Source: Microcebus murinus
Taxonomy: Eukaryota; Chordata; Mammalia; Primates; Cheirogaleidae
Reading direction: 5' to 3'
Assembly (NCBI RefSeq): GCF_040939455.1
Contig: NC_134117.1
Coordinates: 67,292,501-67,356,500 of the forward strand
Length of the DNA: 64,000 bases
Positions 9,461-22,336 of this stretch are shown in pieces. The number at the start of each line of letters is the position of its first letter. Position 1 is the stretch's first letter. Made by a program: the position numbers and the translations under genes. Below the pieces are notes generated by a model. It was not told the origin of the DNA. It worked only from the letters and a program-made list of their open reading frames with translations, and did not search any database.

Positions 9461-11014
9461 ACGGAGTGCTTTTCCCCTATTACCTCATGAAATATCTCAG
9501 CCCCCTGCAAGCTGGGCATTGTCCCAACAGGCTCTAAGAGGGCAGAGCCAGGGCATTAAGTCACGTGGCCATGCACTGGCAGAGCCCCCTTCAAACCCAA
9601 GTCTGTCCAAACCCAGAGCCCCCGCTGTCTCTGATCCACATAGAGCCCCATTCAGCAAGAAGGACCTCGGTGATGACGCTCCGCACAGCCCGCCCCCCTC
9701 AGGACGGCTCCACGGGGCTGCTGAGAGCCCATCTCTTCCTGACACCAAACTGCATCTCCAGGAAGTGCAGGCAGCAGCCCCTGCATCTCCCTGGCAACCC
9801 AGAAGCTTTTGTTCAAGAAGAATGGAGCTGATTCATGCCCCCAGGGTGAACAGCAGGGGCTGCCGGCAGGGGACCAGGGTCTAGACTCCTGACTGGGTCT
9901 GGAGCAATCCAGGCTGGACTGGTGCATGCCGGGACAGGATCTTTGCCGGAGTTTCTGGCAAGGCAGTGAGTGCCCAGTGCCCACCACACCTACTGGCCAG
10001 AACGCCACGGCCATAGCTCAGCAGGCAGACAGCGAAAGGAACGTAACCTCCTGCCCACCGCAAAGAAAGCCTGGCTACTGGCCCTGCTCACATCTCCAGC
10101 AACCTCCCCTCCCCCCCATAAGTCCCAGGCTCCAGAGACACAGGTCCTAGCACGCACCTGGCACCGTGCTCTCCACTCCCCTCGCCCCTGCACACTCTCC
10201 CTCGCCCTGCAGAGCCCCTCCTTCTTGTTCCTCACTGGGGATTTCTGATCTTTGGACTGGGGGCTCACACACTGCCCCCTCTGCAGGTCTCCCTGGGTAC
10301 CCCACAGCCCTGTCACACACAGTCCTCTCACCCAGAGGTGCCCCTTCCCTGGGCTATGACTGCCCTACTAGACACTGAGGACCCCGAGGCAGGGGACAGG
10401 GCTCCTCTTTGCTGGGCAGCCCCAGTTCCAGCAGAGAGGGGCTCTGAAAGCTGTCACTGACAGGAGTGCTCAGGGTGTCCACTGTCGCCTGCCACGGTAC
10501 CAATGCCCGACTCACCCCCAGGCCACAGAGCCAGGCCTGGCCAGTGACCTGCTCTGCCTATGAAATGGAAGTGGCTGTGATAAGCATTTGCTCCCGGCAG
10601 AAGTTTCGGAGCTAGTTCCTGCTTCCCCGTTCTCTCCCCTCTACCAGTACCACTGGCAGTGTCTGGTCAGCCCTGTCCTGAGGGGAGGAAGAGGATGACA
10701 GGGCGCATCAGGACAGCCCACGGTGGACAGGTAGCCCCAGTGGGAGGTCAGCCACGGAAACGTGGAGGCTGTTTGTTGCTGCCACGTGGGCAACCTGTTC
10801 TGATCTGACCAACGCACGGGGTGAGAGGACAAAGCTCCCTGCGGCATCCAGGCGAGCACAGGGGTCAGGGCCTCCAGTGGGAGGCACTGACACGCCCGGC
10901 TGGCTCTCTGCATAGGCCTAGTGCCAGATGTGTTCCTATGACAACCACACGATGAAGTCTGAAAAAGGAAGAAAAACTGTGGGCCATGTGAGAAAGAATT
11001 TGGAGGGCAGACAG
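9461..11014. other. GC-rich unique sequence, nothing firm
   Basis: About 1.5 kb without a recognised gene. A MIR-like reverse fragment may lie near 9470-9600 but is too decayed to call. Open frames on both strands show no conserved motif. Confidence 0.3.
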
Positions 11015-11208
11015 ACAGGTGCAAATACAAGCTAAGCCATGCCCGTGACCTTGGACAAGTCCCTTCACCTCTGCAAACCTTAGCCTTATCCAAAAATGAG
11101 AGAAACAAAACGTACCTCCCAAGGCACACATACAATAACAGGAGCACAAACACTGTCTGTAAAGCACCTGGCACACTGGGAGCCCTCCATTGCTCAGGGT
11201 TGCTAGTA
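11015..11208 (+). mobile_element. MIR SINE
   Basis: 'gtgaccttggacaagtcccttcacctctgc' with the tail 'aaagcacctggcacactgg' matches MIR in order. Confidence 0.85.
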
Positions 11209-11589
11209 ACTTGGGTTAGCTCCGACATGCCTGGAGGGCTGGGGAGGAGCCAGCCCGAACCCCAAGCCCTGGTATGGGCAGGCCCAAGCACCGTCCAGCT
11301 CACTTAGGACAGGCTGTATCTGAGACAACGCCATCCTCACCCACACTGTCACAGAGAGGCCCTGGCTCCTGGTGTGCTGGGCTCACGGAGGTCACCAAGC
11401 CAATGCTCCAAGTCATGTTCCGCCATTGCCCTGCCCCCCACCCCCCCACACACACACATTCTGAGAGACGCCATCTCTGGCTCTTCTGAAGCAGACGTCC
11501 ACCCGCACCCCGTTACCACGCACGTGGGCACGCAGGCTCCCGCTGGGGAAGCGCCAACGGGCTCACAGGTGAGTCTTCTGACTCTATAT

Positions 11590-11800
11590 CTCAAGCTCCT
11601 GCCTACAGCTTCCTCACCAAATTAACAATCCTCTTCCCCTAGCAGCTGAACAAATCTATCTTGATTTGTCGGTCTTCCTGGAACAGTGTTTATAATTGCA
11701 TTCAATGAAAAATGTTTTAAATGAATCTAATTCTTCATAGTTTGGAAACATGGAGCATCTGTTTTGTCTGAGCAGCTGTATCTCCTGATTAACACAACCA
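11590..11800. promoter_or_regulatory. Candidate conserved noncoding element
   Basis: AT-rich, repeat-free island with 'gtgtttataattgcattcaa' (from 11686) and several ATTA/TAAT cores. Flanks are GC-rich. Inference from composition only. Confidence 0.25.
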
Positions 11801-11824
11801 TGAGGCACTTCTCTCGCCCTTCCA

Positions 11825-11922
11825 GCCTGTGCGCTCCTTGAGGGCAGGGCTCCGAATCGTCCCGCTCAATGCTCACTGAAGCCTGGCACGGAATTGATCA
11901 ATAGTGGATTAAAGAATTAAAC
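11825..11922 (+). mobile_element. L2 3'-end fragment
   Basis: 'gcgctccttgagggcaggg' followed by 'gcctggcacggaattgatcaatagtgg' is the L2 tail pattern. Confidence 0.65.
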
Positions 11923-12559
11923 TGTCTCTACCCGCCTCATTCTAACAACTGCTTCCGCTCTGCCATGCCCCACATCTTCGCCCTCTCCACTCCCCCACCA
12001 TTAAATGAGCTCTAATTACCAATATTAAAAATAATGATCATTTTTACATCTCCTTCTGACCAAGTAACGGGGACCAGATTTACCCTCACTCCTGGAACAC
12101 CAAAAAGAGGTGTCAAATACACGAAGACATTGGACATGAGGCAATGAGGACAATGACACCAGAAGGACCAAAATCAAACAAGGTGAGCCCTACAATTGCT
12201 TCAGCTTTCTTAAGGGACTTCCCAGGGTGACACTGGGACAGTGGGTGCAGGCAGAGTCCGGCAGATGCCCTGAGCTGTGGATTTGAAGCTGAGTGTCCAG
12301 GGACACCAAGGCAGCAGGAGTCCACAGGACAGAGTACCAGAGAAGGGAGATATGCACACAGAGAGAGAAGCCTACTGAGTTTTCATAAGGTCCCACTCAA
12401 GTATTCAGTGGAGTGTGAGGAAACCACCCAAAGCCAGAGAAAAATCATCTGAAAATTTGAGCAAATAGTGCCTGGCACTGAGTGCCTCTTTCTAACCAGA
12501 TGAGCAAACTTCATGATTCGAAGGATGTGGGGTACAGTGCACAGAAAGGTCCTGCCTCA
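11923..12559. other. No recognisable feature
   Basis: Transition from GC-rich to AT-rich DNA ahead of the LINE block. No gene or assignable repeat. Confidence 0.3.
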
Positions 12560-13493
12560 GCAGTAGCAGCTCTGTCCTGCCTAAAAGCAAGACCCAGAAA
12601 GATCAAACTATTTCCACGTAAATTAACTGCACTGAGAATAAAGCTCAAGGATATTTCTAGGAATGCAAAAACAGCCATCACAATGTCTGAAATCCAATCA
12701 AAACTCACTGGCTACGTAAAGAGGCATGAAAAAAAAATCTACCCATATAAAGAAAAAAAGTCAATCAATCAAAATCAAACCAGAAACTGACACAGATGTC
12801 AGAATTAGCAGACAAAAATATTTAAGCAGTCATTATAACTACATACCATATGTTCAAAAGTTAAGTAGAGACATGGAAGATTTAAGATTTAAGATAGAAT
12901 GAAAATCAAACTTCTAGAGATAAAAAAAATACAATGTGTGAGATTTAAAAAATAAACCGAATGGTATTAATGTCATTAGATATAGCAGGAAACAAAGATT
13001 AGCAAATTTAAAGACATGGAAAAATAAACAATCCAAAATTAAACAGAAAAAAAGAAAATCAAAAAGAGCAAGCAAGAAAGAAAAGAACATTCGTAAGCTA
13101 TGAGACCACTTCAGGGGGCCTAACATACGTGTATCTAGAGTCCCAGAGGAGAGGAGACAGGGAGGGAAAAGGAAAAATATTTATAGAAATAATTCATGAA
13201 AAATGTCAACTCTGACAAAAATTGAATGCACAGACCAAAGAATCTCAAGAAATCTCAAGTACAAGAAACATGAAAAAGAACTACATCAAGGTGCCTCATA
13301 ATTAAAACGTTCAAAACCAAGATAAAGAGAAAATCTTAAAAGCAGATAGAAATGACATGTTATATTCAGAGGAACAAGGATTAGAATGATGTAAAATTTC
13401 TTAGCAGAAACAATGGAGAAACATCTTTAATGTATTGAAAGAGAAAAACCATCAACTTAGATTTTTATACCTAACAAAAATGCCTTTCAAAAA
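12560..13493 (+). mobile_element. HAL1/L1M remnant, ORF1 region
   Basis: The order of motifs follows an old L1 ORF1: a 'gatgtcagaattagcagacaa' block, a coiled-coil-coding A-rich stretch, then 'gagtcccagaggagaggag', 'gataaagagaaaatcttaaaagcag' and 'cagaaacaatggag'. These correspond to the IGVPEGEE, KDKE-IL-KAA and SAET portions of ORF1p. All frames are broken. It ends where a second LINE begins at 13494. Confidence 0.7.
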
Positions 13494-14988
13494 TGATGGT
13501 GGAGCAAAATGGCAGAGTAGGCAGCTTCAAGTTTTCATCTCCCTACAGAAACATAAAACAAGAAACTCTCATGGCCAACTTTGTCAGGACTCTAGAAAAC
13601 AGCCAAAGGTTTACAACAACCAAGAGAACACTTAAGCAAGAAAAAGGCAACTTTAAAACAGTAGAAAGGCACTGTGGCATTTTTATTTTCCCTTGCCCCG
13701 CCTCACCCCCAGCATGGTGGTGTCTTGAAGTGGTGGTATCCCATTTTCCCAGTGTAAGACCCTCATCCCTGGTTCCAGAGGGAGTAGAGCAGATATTACT
13801 CACAAATTATTGTGACTACATGTGACAGCCTGCCTGAGGGCTACCTGAAGGATTCAAAGCACTCTTCTTTGTTTCTCCTAACTCGGAACTTGGACCAAAA
13901 AGGGGCAGGCATTACTCAAAACATTGCAAGGCAAACTGACCACTCACAGACACCTGGGACAAAAGACACGGTCGAGACATACAATTGACTGCTGGAGGAA
14001 AAGGTGGGGAAGATACTTTGAGAAATTAGAACATTCAAAAGTACCCATTTATCCTGGGAAATTTAGAAAGCTACACCATGCATAAGGCAAGATGCATACT
14101 CTGAGAACACCCTAAACTTTCACCTCAGGCTAATACCGAGGCTCAATGCAAGCCTGGCTAAGTGTTGAAGGAGTTCCCCGATATAGATCCAATCTTCAAA
14201 GACTAAAAAAGATGTTTGGAGTTTTGTTTGTTTTTTTCCTTTTTGTTTGTTTGGCTTTTATTATTGTTTTGTTTTGTTTTTGGCTCATGGCATTCAAGGA
14301 ACTATCTACAAAAACTTACCTAAACACAAGCTAAAGGAACAGAGACTTTGGTGATCACACAAAACAAGAAATACAGTCTTTGCAAAAATAGTTTCTAAAA
14401 GTTACTAAACAATGGAGTATATATCATTCAAAGATTTAAATAAAACAGCAAACCTGGGGAAGGGGGAAGAATCTAATTTCAAGAGTTACCACATTATAAT
14501 ATTTAATGTCCCAGTTTTTAAAAAATACAAAAAACTGGGAAAATATGGCCCATTCAAAGGAACAAAATAAATTTACAGAAGCCATCCCAAGGAAGCCTGG
14601 ACATCAGACTTACTAGATAACAACTTTAAAATAACTGTCTTAAATACGCTCAAAGTGATAAAGGAAGACATGGACAAATAACTAAAGGAAATCAGGAAAA
14701 TTATATATGAACAAAATGAAAACAATAAAAAGATAAAAATTATTTTAAAGAACCAAACAGAAATTTGGGAGCTAAAAAGTATAAAAACAAAATGATAAAA
14801 CTAGAAGGGTTAAAGAGCAGCTTTGAGTAGGCAGAAACTCAGTGATCTTGAAGATAGGACAACTGAAATTATCAAGTCTAAGAAGCAGAATAAAAAAGAA
14901 AGAGGAAAAGTGAACAGAGCCTAAGTGACTTGTAAGAAACCATCAAGCAGACCAACATAGGCATTCATTATGAGTGCTCTAGAAGAAG

Positions 14989-15021
14989 GAGAGAGAGAGA
15001 GAGAATGAATGAATGAATGAA
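14989..15021. repeat. (GA)n then (GAAT)n microsatellite inside L1M
   Basis: Alternating ga run passing into gaat tetranucleotides, within the ORF1 remnant. Confidence 0.85.
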
Positions 15022-15071
15022 GATATAATAGCTGAAAACTCCCCAAATTTGATAAATATATAAATTCAAAA

Positions 15072-15083
15072 TCCAAGAAGTTC
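15072..15083. repeat. Left target-site duplication of lemur-type L1
   Basis: tccaagaagttc, repeated exactly at 16727-16738 after the A-rich tail. Confidence 0.85.
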
Positions 15084-16726
15084 CCTCTATGGAAATCTTT
15101 TATTAAAATGCCCATACTACCCAAAGTGATATACAGATTCAATGCAATCCCCATCAAAATACCAATGTCATTTTTCACAGATCTAGAAAAAATAATTCTG
15201 CACTTCATTTGGAACCAGAAAAGAGCCCAAATATCCAAATCAACCTTATGGAAAGAGAACAAATCTGGAGGCATCACTCTACCAGACTTTAAGCTATACT
15301 GCAGGTCTACAGTAACCAAAACAGTATAGTACTGGCACAAAAATAGAGACATAAAGCAATGGAACAGAACAAAGAACACAGATTAAAAGCCATCCACATA
15401 TTGCCAACTGATCTTTGACAAAGCAGACAACAATATACAAGGAAACAGAATCCCTTGGGGAAAAGAATCCCTATCCAATAAATGGTGCTGGGAAAACTGG
15501 ATAGCCACATGCAGAGGATTGAAACAGGATCCATATCTCTCACCACTCACTAAAATTAATTCAAAATGGATAACAACTAAATTCAAGACATGAACCCATA
15601 AGACCTCTAGAAGAAAATGTTGGAAAAAAACTATATTGGCCTAGGCAAAGAATTTATGAAGAAGACACCAATGGCAATCATAGCAACAACAAAAATAAGT
15701 AAATGGGATTTGATTAAACTAAAAAGCTTCTGCACAGCCAAGGAAACAATGAACAGAGTGAATAGACAACCTACAGAATGGGATAAAATATTTGTATGTT
15801 ATATATCCGATAATGGGCTAATAACCAGAATCTACAAAGAACTCCAGCAAATCAACAAGAAAAAAAATCAAGCAACCTCATTATAAAGTGGGCAAAAGAT
15901 ATGAACAGAAGCTTTTAAAAAGAAGATAGACAAAGGCCAACAAATATATGAAAAATGCTCAACATTGCTAATCTTCGGGGAAATGCAAATCAAAACCTCA
16001 ATGAGATATCACCTAACCCCAGTGAGAATGGCTATTATCAAAAAGTACCAAAACAATAGATGCTGGCGTGGATGCGGAGAGAAAGGAGCACTTATACACT
16101 CTATTGGTGGGACTGCAAATTAGTACAACCCATATGGAAAATAGTACGGAGATTCCTCAAAGCACTAAAAGTAGATCTACCATTTGATCCAGCAATCCCA
16201 CTACTGGATATTTACGCAAAGGAAAAATAGTCATTTTATCAAAAAGACACTTGCACTCGAATGTTTATTGCAGCACAATTCACAAACATGAAGATGTGGA
16301 ATCAACTCAAGTGCCCATCAATTCATGAATGGATTAATAAACTGTGGTATATGTATACCATGGAATACTACTCAGCCATAAAAAATGAATTAATACCTTT
16401 TGCAACAATCTGGATGGAACTGGAGACCATTCTCCTAAGTGAAGTATCCCAAGAACAGAAAAACAAACACCACATGTGCTCACTATTAAATTGGAGCTCC
16501 AATGAGCACTCATGCACATATGGAAGTAAAACTCAATGGAAATCAAGCAGGTGGGAAGGGGGAGGAGAGGATGGCTGAAATCAAACCTAATGGGTACAAT
16601 CTACACTATCTGGGAAATGGGCATACTTACAACTGTCCCAAGCAGTACAAAAGCAATCCATGTAACCAAAGCATTTGCATCCCCATAATATTCTCAAATA
16701 AAAACTAAAATAATAAAAAAATAAAG
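15084..16726 (+). mobile_element. Lemur-type L1, 5'-truncated ORF2 3' half and 3' end
   Basis: About 1.64 kb, flanked by a perfect 12-bp duplication and ending in an A-rich tail (about 16697-16726). Encodes the C-terminal part of L1 ORF2p, with readable peptides such as [33 protein letters not shown] and MEYYSAIKNE. It lacks the endonuclease and most of the reverse transcriptase and has stops and frameshifts, so it is dead. It is much less decayed than the L1M it sits in. 5' truncation is typical of target-primed reverse transcription. Confidence 0.9.
15108..15886 (+). pseudogene. L1 ORF2p C-terminal fragment, broken
   Basis: Two open pieces, 15108-15329 and 15617-15886, in different frames with stops between them. 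Together they correspond to the region downstream of the ORF2p reverse-transcriptase core. No catalytic residues are present. A further C-terminal piece with the cysteine-region motif MEYYSAIKNE lies at 16261-16578. Non-functional retrotransposon coding debris. Confidence 0.85.
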
Positions 16727-16738
16727 TCCAAGAAGTTC
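16727..16738. repeat. Right target-site duplication of lemur-type L1
   Basis: Second copy of tccaagaagttc. Host L1M ORF1 sequence resumes at once with 'aatgaaccccaagtaggata'. Confidence 0.85.
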
Positions 16739-16867
16739 AATGAACCCCAAGTAGGATAACTGTAGAGACCCAGATAGAAATCCATTATAATCAAGGTGTT
16801 GAAGACAAAGAGAGAATCTGAAAGGCACCAAGAAAGAAGCAAAATGTCATATATAAGCGATGCTCAG

Positions 16868-17281
16868 TCTGTTGGTTTACTGGGGATGTGGTAACAGATT
16901 ATCACACACTGGGTGGCATGAATGGCAGAAATTTATTGTCTTACAGTCTGGAAGACAGAAGTCTGAAACTGAGGTGGTTGGAAAGGTTGGTTGGTTCCTT
17001 CAAGGACTGTGAGGAAGGGACTATTACAGGACTGTCTCTTTGGCTTGTAGATTGTCACCTTGTCTCTTCACACTGTCTCCCCTCTGTGCATGTCTATCTT
17101 TGTGGCCAAATTTCCCCATTTTATAAAAACACCAGTCATATTGGATTAGGTCCCACCCTAATGAACTAATCTTAACTAATTATGTCAGCAATGACTCTAT
17201 ATCCAAATAAGGTCACATTCTCACTACTGCAGGTTAAGACTTCAACATATGAATTTTTGAGACACAATTCAACCCATAACA
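16868..17281 (-). mobile_element. MLT1/MST-type MaLR LTR, reverse orientation, in L1M
   Basis: Plus strand reads as a reversed MaLR LTR: 'cacactgggtggcatgaatg', 'gcagaaatttattgtcttac', 'ggtcccaccctaatgaac' and 'caacatatgaatttttgaga'. A 4-5 bp duplication (ctca) flanks it. Interrupted host reads 'gatgctca' then 'ataagatttaacagccaat'. Confidence 0.8.
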
Positions 17282-17423
17282 CTCAATAAGATTTAACAGC
17301 CAATTTCCCATCAGAAATCAAGGAGGCAGTAAGATGACATTTAGAGTGCTGGAAAAAAAAAAAAAAAAACCTAAAAACTCAACTAAGAATTCTATATCCA
17401 GCAAAACTCTGCTTCAAAAGTTA

Positions 17424-17745
17424 GAAAGACTGGCTAAATGAAATAAGCCAGTCACCAAATACTACATGATTCCACTTACATGAGGTATCTAGAGCAGCCA
17501 AAGTCATAGGGACATAAAGCAGAATGGTGGTTGCCATGGGCCAGGGGAAGGGAAGAATGGAGAGATATCAGCTAATAGGTACAGAGTTTCAGTTTGGGAA
17601 GACAAAAATGTCCTGGAGATGGAGGCTGGTGATGGTGGCACAACAACGTGAATGTACTTAAAGTCACAGAACTATACATTTAAAATTGTTAAAAATGTAA
17701 AGGTTATGTTATGTACGTTTTACCATAATAAGAAAATGAAAGAGA
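17424..17745 (+). mobile_element. L1M 3' end inserted in L1M
   Basis: 'gaaataagccagtcaccaaat', 'gaatggtggttgccatggg', 'ggtgatggtggcacaacaa' and 'gttttaccataata' are the classic old L1M 3'-UTR landmarks. Host ORF1 sequence is interrupted at 'ctgcttcaaaag' and continues at 'taagacattctcagataaac'. Confidence 0.75.
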
Positions 17746-18219
17746 ACTTAAGACATTCTCAGATAAACAAAATCTGACAGTGTTACTATTAGTCTTCTCC
17801 AAAAGAAAAGCTAGAAGGAGTCTTTCAGGTTAAAATGAAAGGACACTACACAGTAACTCAAAGATGTATGAAGGATAAAAGTAAAGGTAACTACATGGGC
17901 AAACATAAAAGTCATTATTGTATTTTTGGATTCTAACTCTACTTTTTATTTTTACATGATTTAAAAGACAAATACATTTTTAAAATTATAAATCAATTTT
18001 AACAGGCACACAATTAATAAAGATGTGATTTGTGATAACAATAACATAAATGGGGGAACGGAGCTATTTAGGAGCATAGTTGTGTATGCTACTGAAGTTC
18101 GTATCAATTCCAATCAGACTGTTATAAACTTAGGATGTTAAGTGTAATTCCCATGGTAACCACAAAGAAAATGTCTAAATAATATACCAAAAACAAAAAT
18201 GAAAAGGGAATCAAAGTGG

Positions 18220-18246
18220 CTTGCTACCAAAAAAAAAAAAAAAAAA
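18220..18246. repeat. Poly(A)-like run
   Basis: Long A run within L1M inter-ORF sequence; no clear element end. Confidence 0.5.
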
Positions 18247-18544
18247 TCAAAACAAGAAAAGGTAGAAATGAATAAAATGAGAGACAAAAAAGCTACCAGT
18301 CATACAGAAAACAATTAGCAAAATGGCAGAAGTCCATTCTTAACAATAATCACTTAAAATGTAAATGGGTTAAACTCTCCAATCAAAGGCAGAGGCTGGG
18401 ATAATAAATTTTACAAAACATGATCCAACTTTATGCTGTCTATAAAAGTCTCACTTTACATGGGACATAAGTAGGTTGAAAGTGAAAGATTAGAAAAAGA
18501 TATTTCATATAATTTGTGATCAAAAGAGAACTGGGATGGTGAGA

Positions 18545-18795
<251 letters not shown>

Positions 18796-18811
18796 ACTTT
18801 AAATCAAAAAT

Positions 18812-18825
18812 GTAAGAAAAGACAA
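18812..18825. repeat. Left target-site duplication of lemur-type Alu
   Basis: gtaagaaaagacaa, repeated exactly at 19143-19156. Confidence 0.85.
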
Positions 18826-19142
18826 GGCCAGGCGCAGTGGCTCACGTCTATAATCCTAGAACTCTAGGAGGCCAAGGCAGGTGGATCGCTCAAGGTCAGG
18901 AGTTCAAGACCAGCCTGAGCAAAAGCGAGACCCAGTCTCTACTAAAAATAGAAATTAATTGGTCAACTAATATATATAGAAAAAATTAGCCAGGCTCGGT
19001 GGCGCATGCCTGTAGTCTCAGCTACTCGGGAGGCTGAGGCAGAAGGATCGCTTGAGCCCAGGAGTTTGAAGTTGCTGTGAGCTAGATTGATGCCATGACA
19101 CTCTATCCTGGGCAACAGAGTGAGACTCTGACTCAAAGAAAA
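18826..19142 (+). mobile_element. Lemur-type Alu, full length
   Basis: Starts 'ggccaggcgcagtggctcac', two monomers, lemur-type linker insertion around 18950-18990 ('aattggtcaactaatatata'), ends in a short A-rich tail. Perfect 14-bp target duplication. Confidence 0.95.
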
Positions 19143-19156
19143 GTAAGAAAAGACAA
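19143..19156. repeat. Right target-site duplication of lemur-type Alu
   Basis: Second copy of gtaagaaaagacaa. Confidence 0.85.
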
Positions 19157-19801
19157 AGAAAGACATTATGTATTTATAAAAGAATCAATGACATGAATCT
19201 CTACTTTAAGAATTTGTTTTAAGAAGAAGAGCGAATTAAGGCCAATCTTAGCAAAAGAAAAGAAATAACAAAGAACAGGAAAAAATTAATAAAACAGAAA
19301 ACTAAGAAAATCAATGAAATGACAAGTTGGCTTTTTTCGATCAATAATCTTGATAAACCTCTAGCCACAGTAATCAGGATAAAACCAGAAGACACAAATT
19401 ACCAATATCAGGAATAAAAGAGGTGACATCTCTACAGATTCTATAGATATTAAACAGATAATAAGAGCATATTATGAACAATGATAAATTCATCAATATA
19501 GATGTAATGGACCAATTCCTTGAAATATACAAACTACCAATGTTCACTCAAGAAGAACAGATAATTGACTACCCTTAATATTTACCAAAGAAATTGAATT
19601 TGAAGTTTAAAACTCTCCAACAAGGAAAACTCTAGGCACAGATAGCTTCATCGATGAATTCTACCAAACATTTAAGAGAGAACTAATACCAATTCTACAT
19701 AAATTCTTCCATAAAATTTTAAAGGAACATTTTCCCATTTCGCTCTATTAGAAAAAAATTACCCTGATAACAAAACCAAAGACATTATTTTAAAAAAAAA
19801 A

Positions 19802-20162
19802 TACTTCATGTGCAATATTTTATCCCCACAAAATTCACATGTTGAAACTCTAACCCTTAATGTGATGGTACAAGGAGATGGGGCCTTTGGGAGGAAATTA
19901 GGTTATGAGGATGAAGCCGTCATGAATAGGATTAGTGTCCTTGTGAAAGGAACCCCAGAGAGCTCTCCTGCCTTCTTTCCCCTACGGGAGGATACCACAA
20001 GAAGTCAGCAGTCTGCAACCCAGGAGAGGCCCTCGCCAGTCCCGGACCCTGCTGGCACCTTGACCTCAGACTTCCAGCCTCCAGAACTGTGAGAAATAAA
20101 TTTCTGTTGTTGATAAGCTCTCTAGTTTATGGCACTGTGTTACAACAGCCCAAACTGACCAA
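19802..20162 (+). mobile_element. MaLR LTR (MLT1/MST type) in L1M ORF2
   Basis: 'caaaattcacatgttgaaac', 'atggggcctttgggaggaaa', 'cagcctccagaactgtgag' and 'aataaatttctgttgttgat' are in the expected order. The aataaa is the LTR polyadenylation signal. L1 ORF2 sequence continues on both sides, so it is a solo LTR that landed in the LINE. Confidence 0.85.
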
Positions 20163-20838
20163 ACAACATGTACTATCCCTCGTGAATACAGATGCAAAGG
20201 CTTTTAGCAAATCAAATCCAACAATACATAAAATGATGATATGTCATGACTAAGTCAGATTTAATTCCAGGAATGCAAGTTTAACTTAACATTTGAGAAT
20301 CAATTAATGGAAATCATCATATTAACAAAAAAAAAGCATAAAGGATCATCTCAATAAACACGGAAAAAGCATTTGACTAATTCCAAAATCAACCCTAATA
20401 AAAATTTTCAGCAAACTAGGCATAGAGGAGAACCTCTTGATTTGATAAAGAACATTTAGGAAAAACCTACAGCTACCATCATACTTACTGGCAAAAGAAG
20501 TTTCCCCCTAAGATCAGGAAAATGGATGTTCACTGTCATCACTTCTAACAGTTTACAGAAAGTTCTGGCCATTACAATAAAGCAAGGAAATTAAAGTCAT
20601 CCAGACTGGGGAAAAGTAAATCTGTCTTTCTTCTCAGGTGGCATGATCATTTATTTAGAAAATTGGATGGAATCTACCCCTTAAAAGGCATTAAAACCAG
20701 TAAGTGAGTTTAGCAACATTGCTAGGTACAAGATCAATATACAAAACTCAATTGTGCACCACACACTGAAATATTTAAAAACATGATTCACGATAGCATC
20801 AAAGATGGGAAGTATTTAGGGACAAGCCTGACAAAATT

Positions 20839-21099
20839 TCCACCATGACAACCTCCCCCTCCTCCTCCTTCCTCTATGTGCTGCTCCTTCGATGATGGTT
20901 GCTCTTCCATTTCAGGAGCAGGGTCAAGGTCAAACTCAACAAGCCCCTCAGCATGCCCAGCAGACTCAGAACAGCAATGGTGTCTGTGCACACAGAGCTT
21001 TGATAGTTGAGCTGGGGTCACTCACTGCAGTGAGAACGCCGTGTGAAAGTTGGGGTGCAAGGCCCTCCTGTCTACGTCCCTGTCGCCTGCATTGTGCAG
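20839..21099. other. No recognisable feature
   Basis: Return to GC-rich DNA after the LINE block. Contains a short (CCT)n tract near 20848-20875. Confidence 0.35.
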
Positions 21100-21560
21100 G
21101 CTGAGCAGCCCTCCCCACTCTCTACCTCTCCTCTCTGCCTGTGTCTCACAAAAACTCTCATCACGTCCCTCTCCACGGAATCAAGCCCAGACTCTCCAGC
21201 GTGGGCTCCAAGACCATGACCGGGCCCCAGCTGCCTTTCCAGCGTCCTGCCTCTGCCCTCCACGCATGCGCCCTTTCCACAGCGAAGCTGATCCACTGCT
21301 CCCCACCCGCCCTCCACAGCTGCCCTTGGGCATAAAATATCCAAGTATTTTCTCTCTCCCATCCTTCTTCCACCCTTTCTGGCCCATTCCCCAGCCTCAA
21401 TTACTCTTCCTTTTGCTCACATCCAAATCCTCCCCGGTCCTCAAAGACAAGCTGAAAATGCCTCTTCCTCCAAGAAGCCTTCCCTGACTCTACCAGCCAG
21501 GGGGACCACCCTTCCTCAGCCTCAACTGGGGCCAGGGGCGTCTTCTCTTCGGAACCTGTT
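21100..21560 (+). mobile_element. L2 LINE 3' region
   Basis: C-rich L2 pattern with 'tcctccaagaagccttccctgac' (21467 on) as the clearest landmark, preceded by 'aagcccagactctccagcgtgg'. Decayed and non-coding. Confidence 0.6.
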
Positions 21561-22162
21561 TCTCATCTGACCCCCATACCAACAGAGAAGGCAACAGACG
21601 GGGGCGGAGCCTATATGTGGCTCATCCGCAGGACCCAAGCATCTCCAACAGGGCCCAGCACAGACAGAAGAAGCCATCAGTAAGTGTTGGGAGGAAGGGA
21701 GGGGAGGAAATGGCTTGTTCTGGACGGAGGAAGAGAATGGAATGCTTCAATAAAGAGAGGTAGGACACGGTAGGGAGAGGGGTCTGTCATTTATTTTGCA
21801 CCTGACACTGAGCTGCTGGGAAGGGGAGGGGCACGGTGGAGCCAGAGGCTGCTCATGGGTTATGAGGTGCAGCAAGGTGGGCCAGCTCTTCAGCGAGAAT
21901 CTCTCACCAGGGCTGTCCTGGGCTGGAGGGAAACTGTGGCATTTCTGCTGTCTCATCTACCCTCCTCTGCTGCCCACTGGTCAGCTGGTTGGGCCTAATC
22001 CAGGCCTGTTCAGAATTCATCCGAAAATTCAGCATGGGGAACTACCGCCAAAAGCAACTCTGATTCATGAGAACTTTCAGATGCAAGAGAGCCACGTCCA
22101 GCAGCCAAGGGGAGGGAGCAGGGGAGCTGGACTCCCTGCTGCCCACGCACCCACGGCCTGAG
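21561..22162. other. No recognisable feature
   Basis: Unique-looking sequence; no repeat or exon called. Confidence 0.3.
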
Positions 22163-22170
22163 GCCTGGGA

Positions 22171-22336
22171 CAGTGGTCCTACACCTCCACCGGGCATCAG
22201 AATCAGCTGTGAAGGTTTTTAAAGGTATAGACACCCATGCCCCACTGCCAGAAACGCAATTTCAATTGATCAGAGCTTGAGAACATTTTGAAAGCTCCCC
22301 AGATGATTTTGCTGGGCAGCTAGGTTGAGACCCAGG
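22171..22336 (+). mobile_element. MER5-type hAT-Charlie MITE with 8-bp duplication
   Basis: Begins 'cagtggtcct', ends 'ggttgagaccc', with 'ttttgaaagctccccagatgattt' inside. An exact 8-bp target duplication, gcctggga, flanks it (22163-22170 and 22337-22344), the hallmark of hAT transposition. Too short to encode transposase. Confidence 0.85.

Noticed and set aside
19160..20838. Functional reverse transcriptase
   Set aside because: L1 ORF2 homology is clear, but frames are broken and the catalytic box is decayed.
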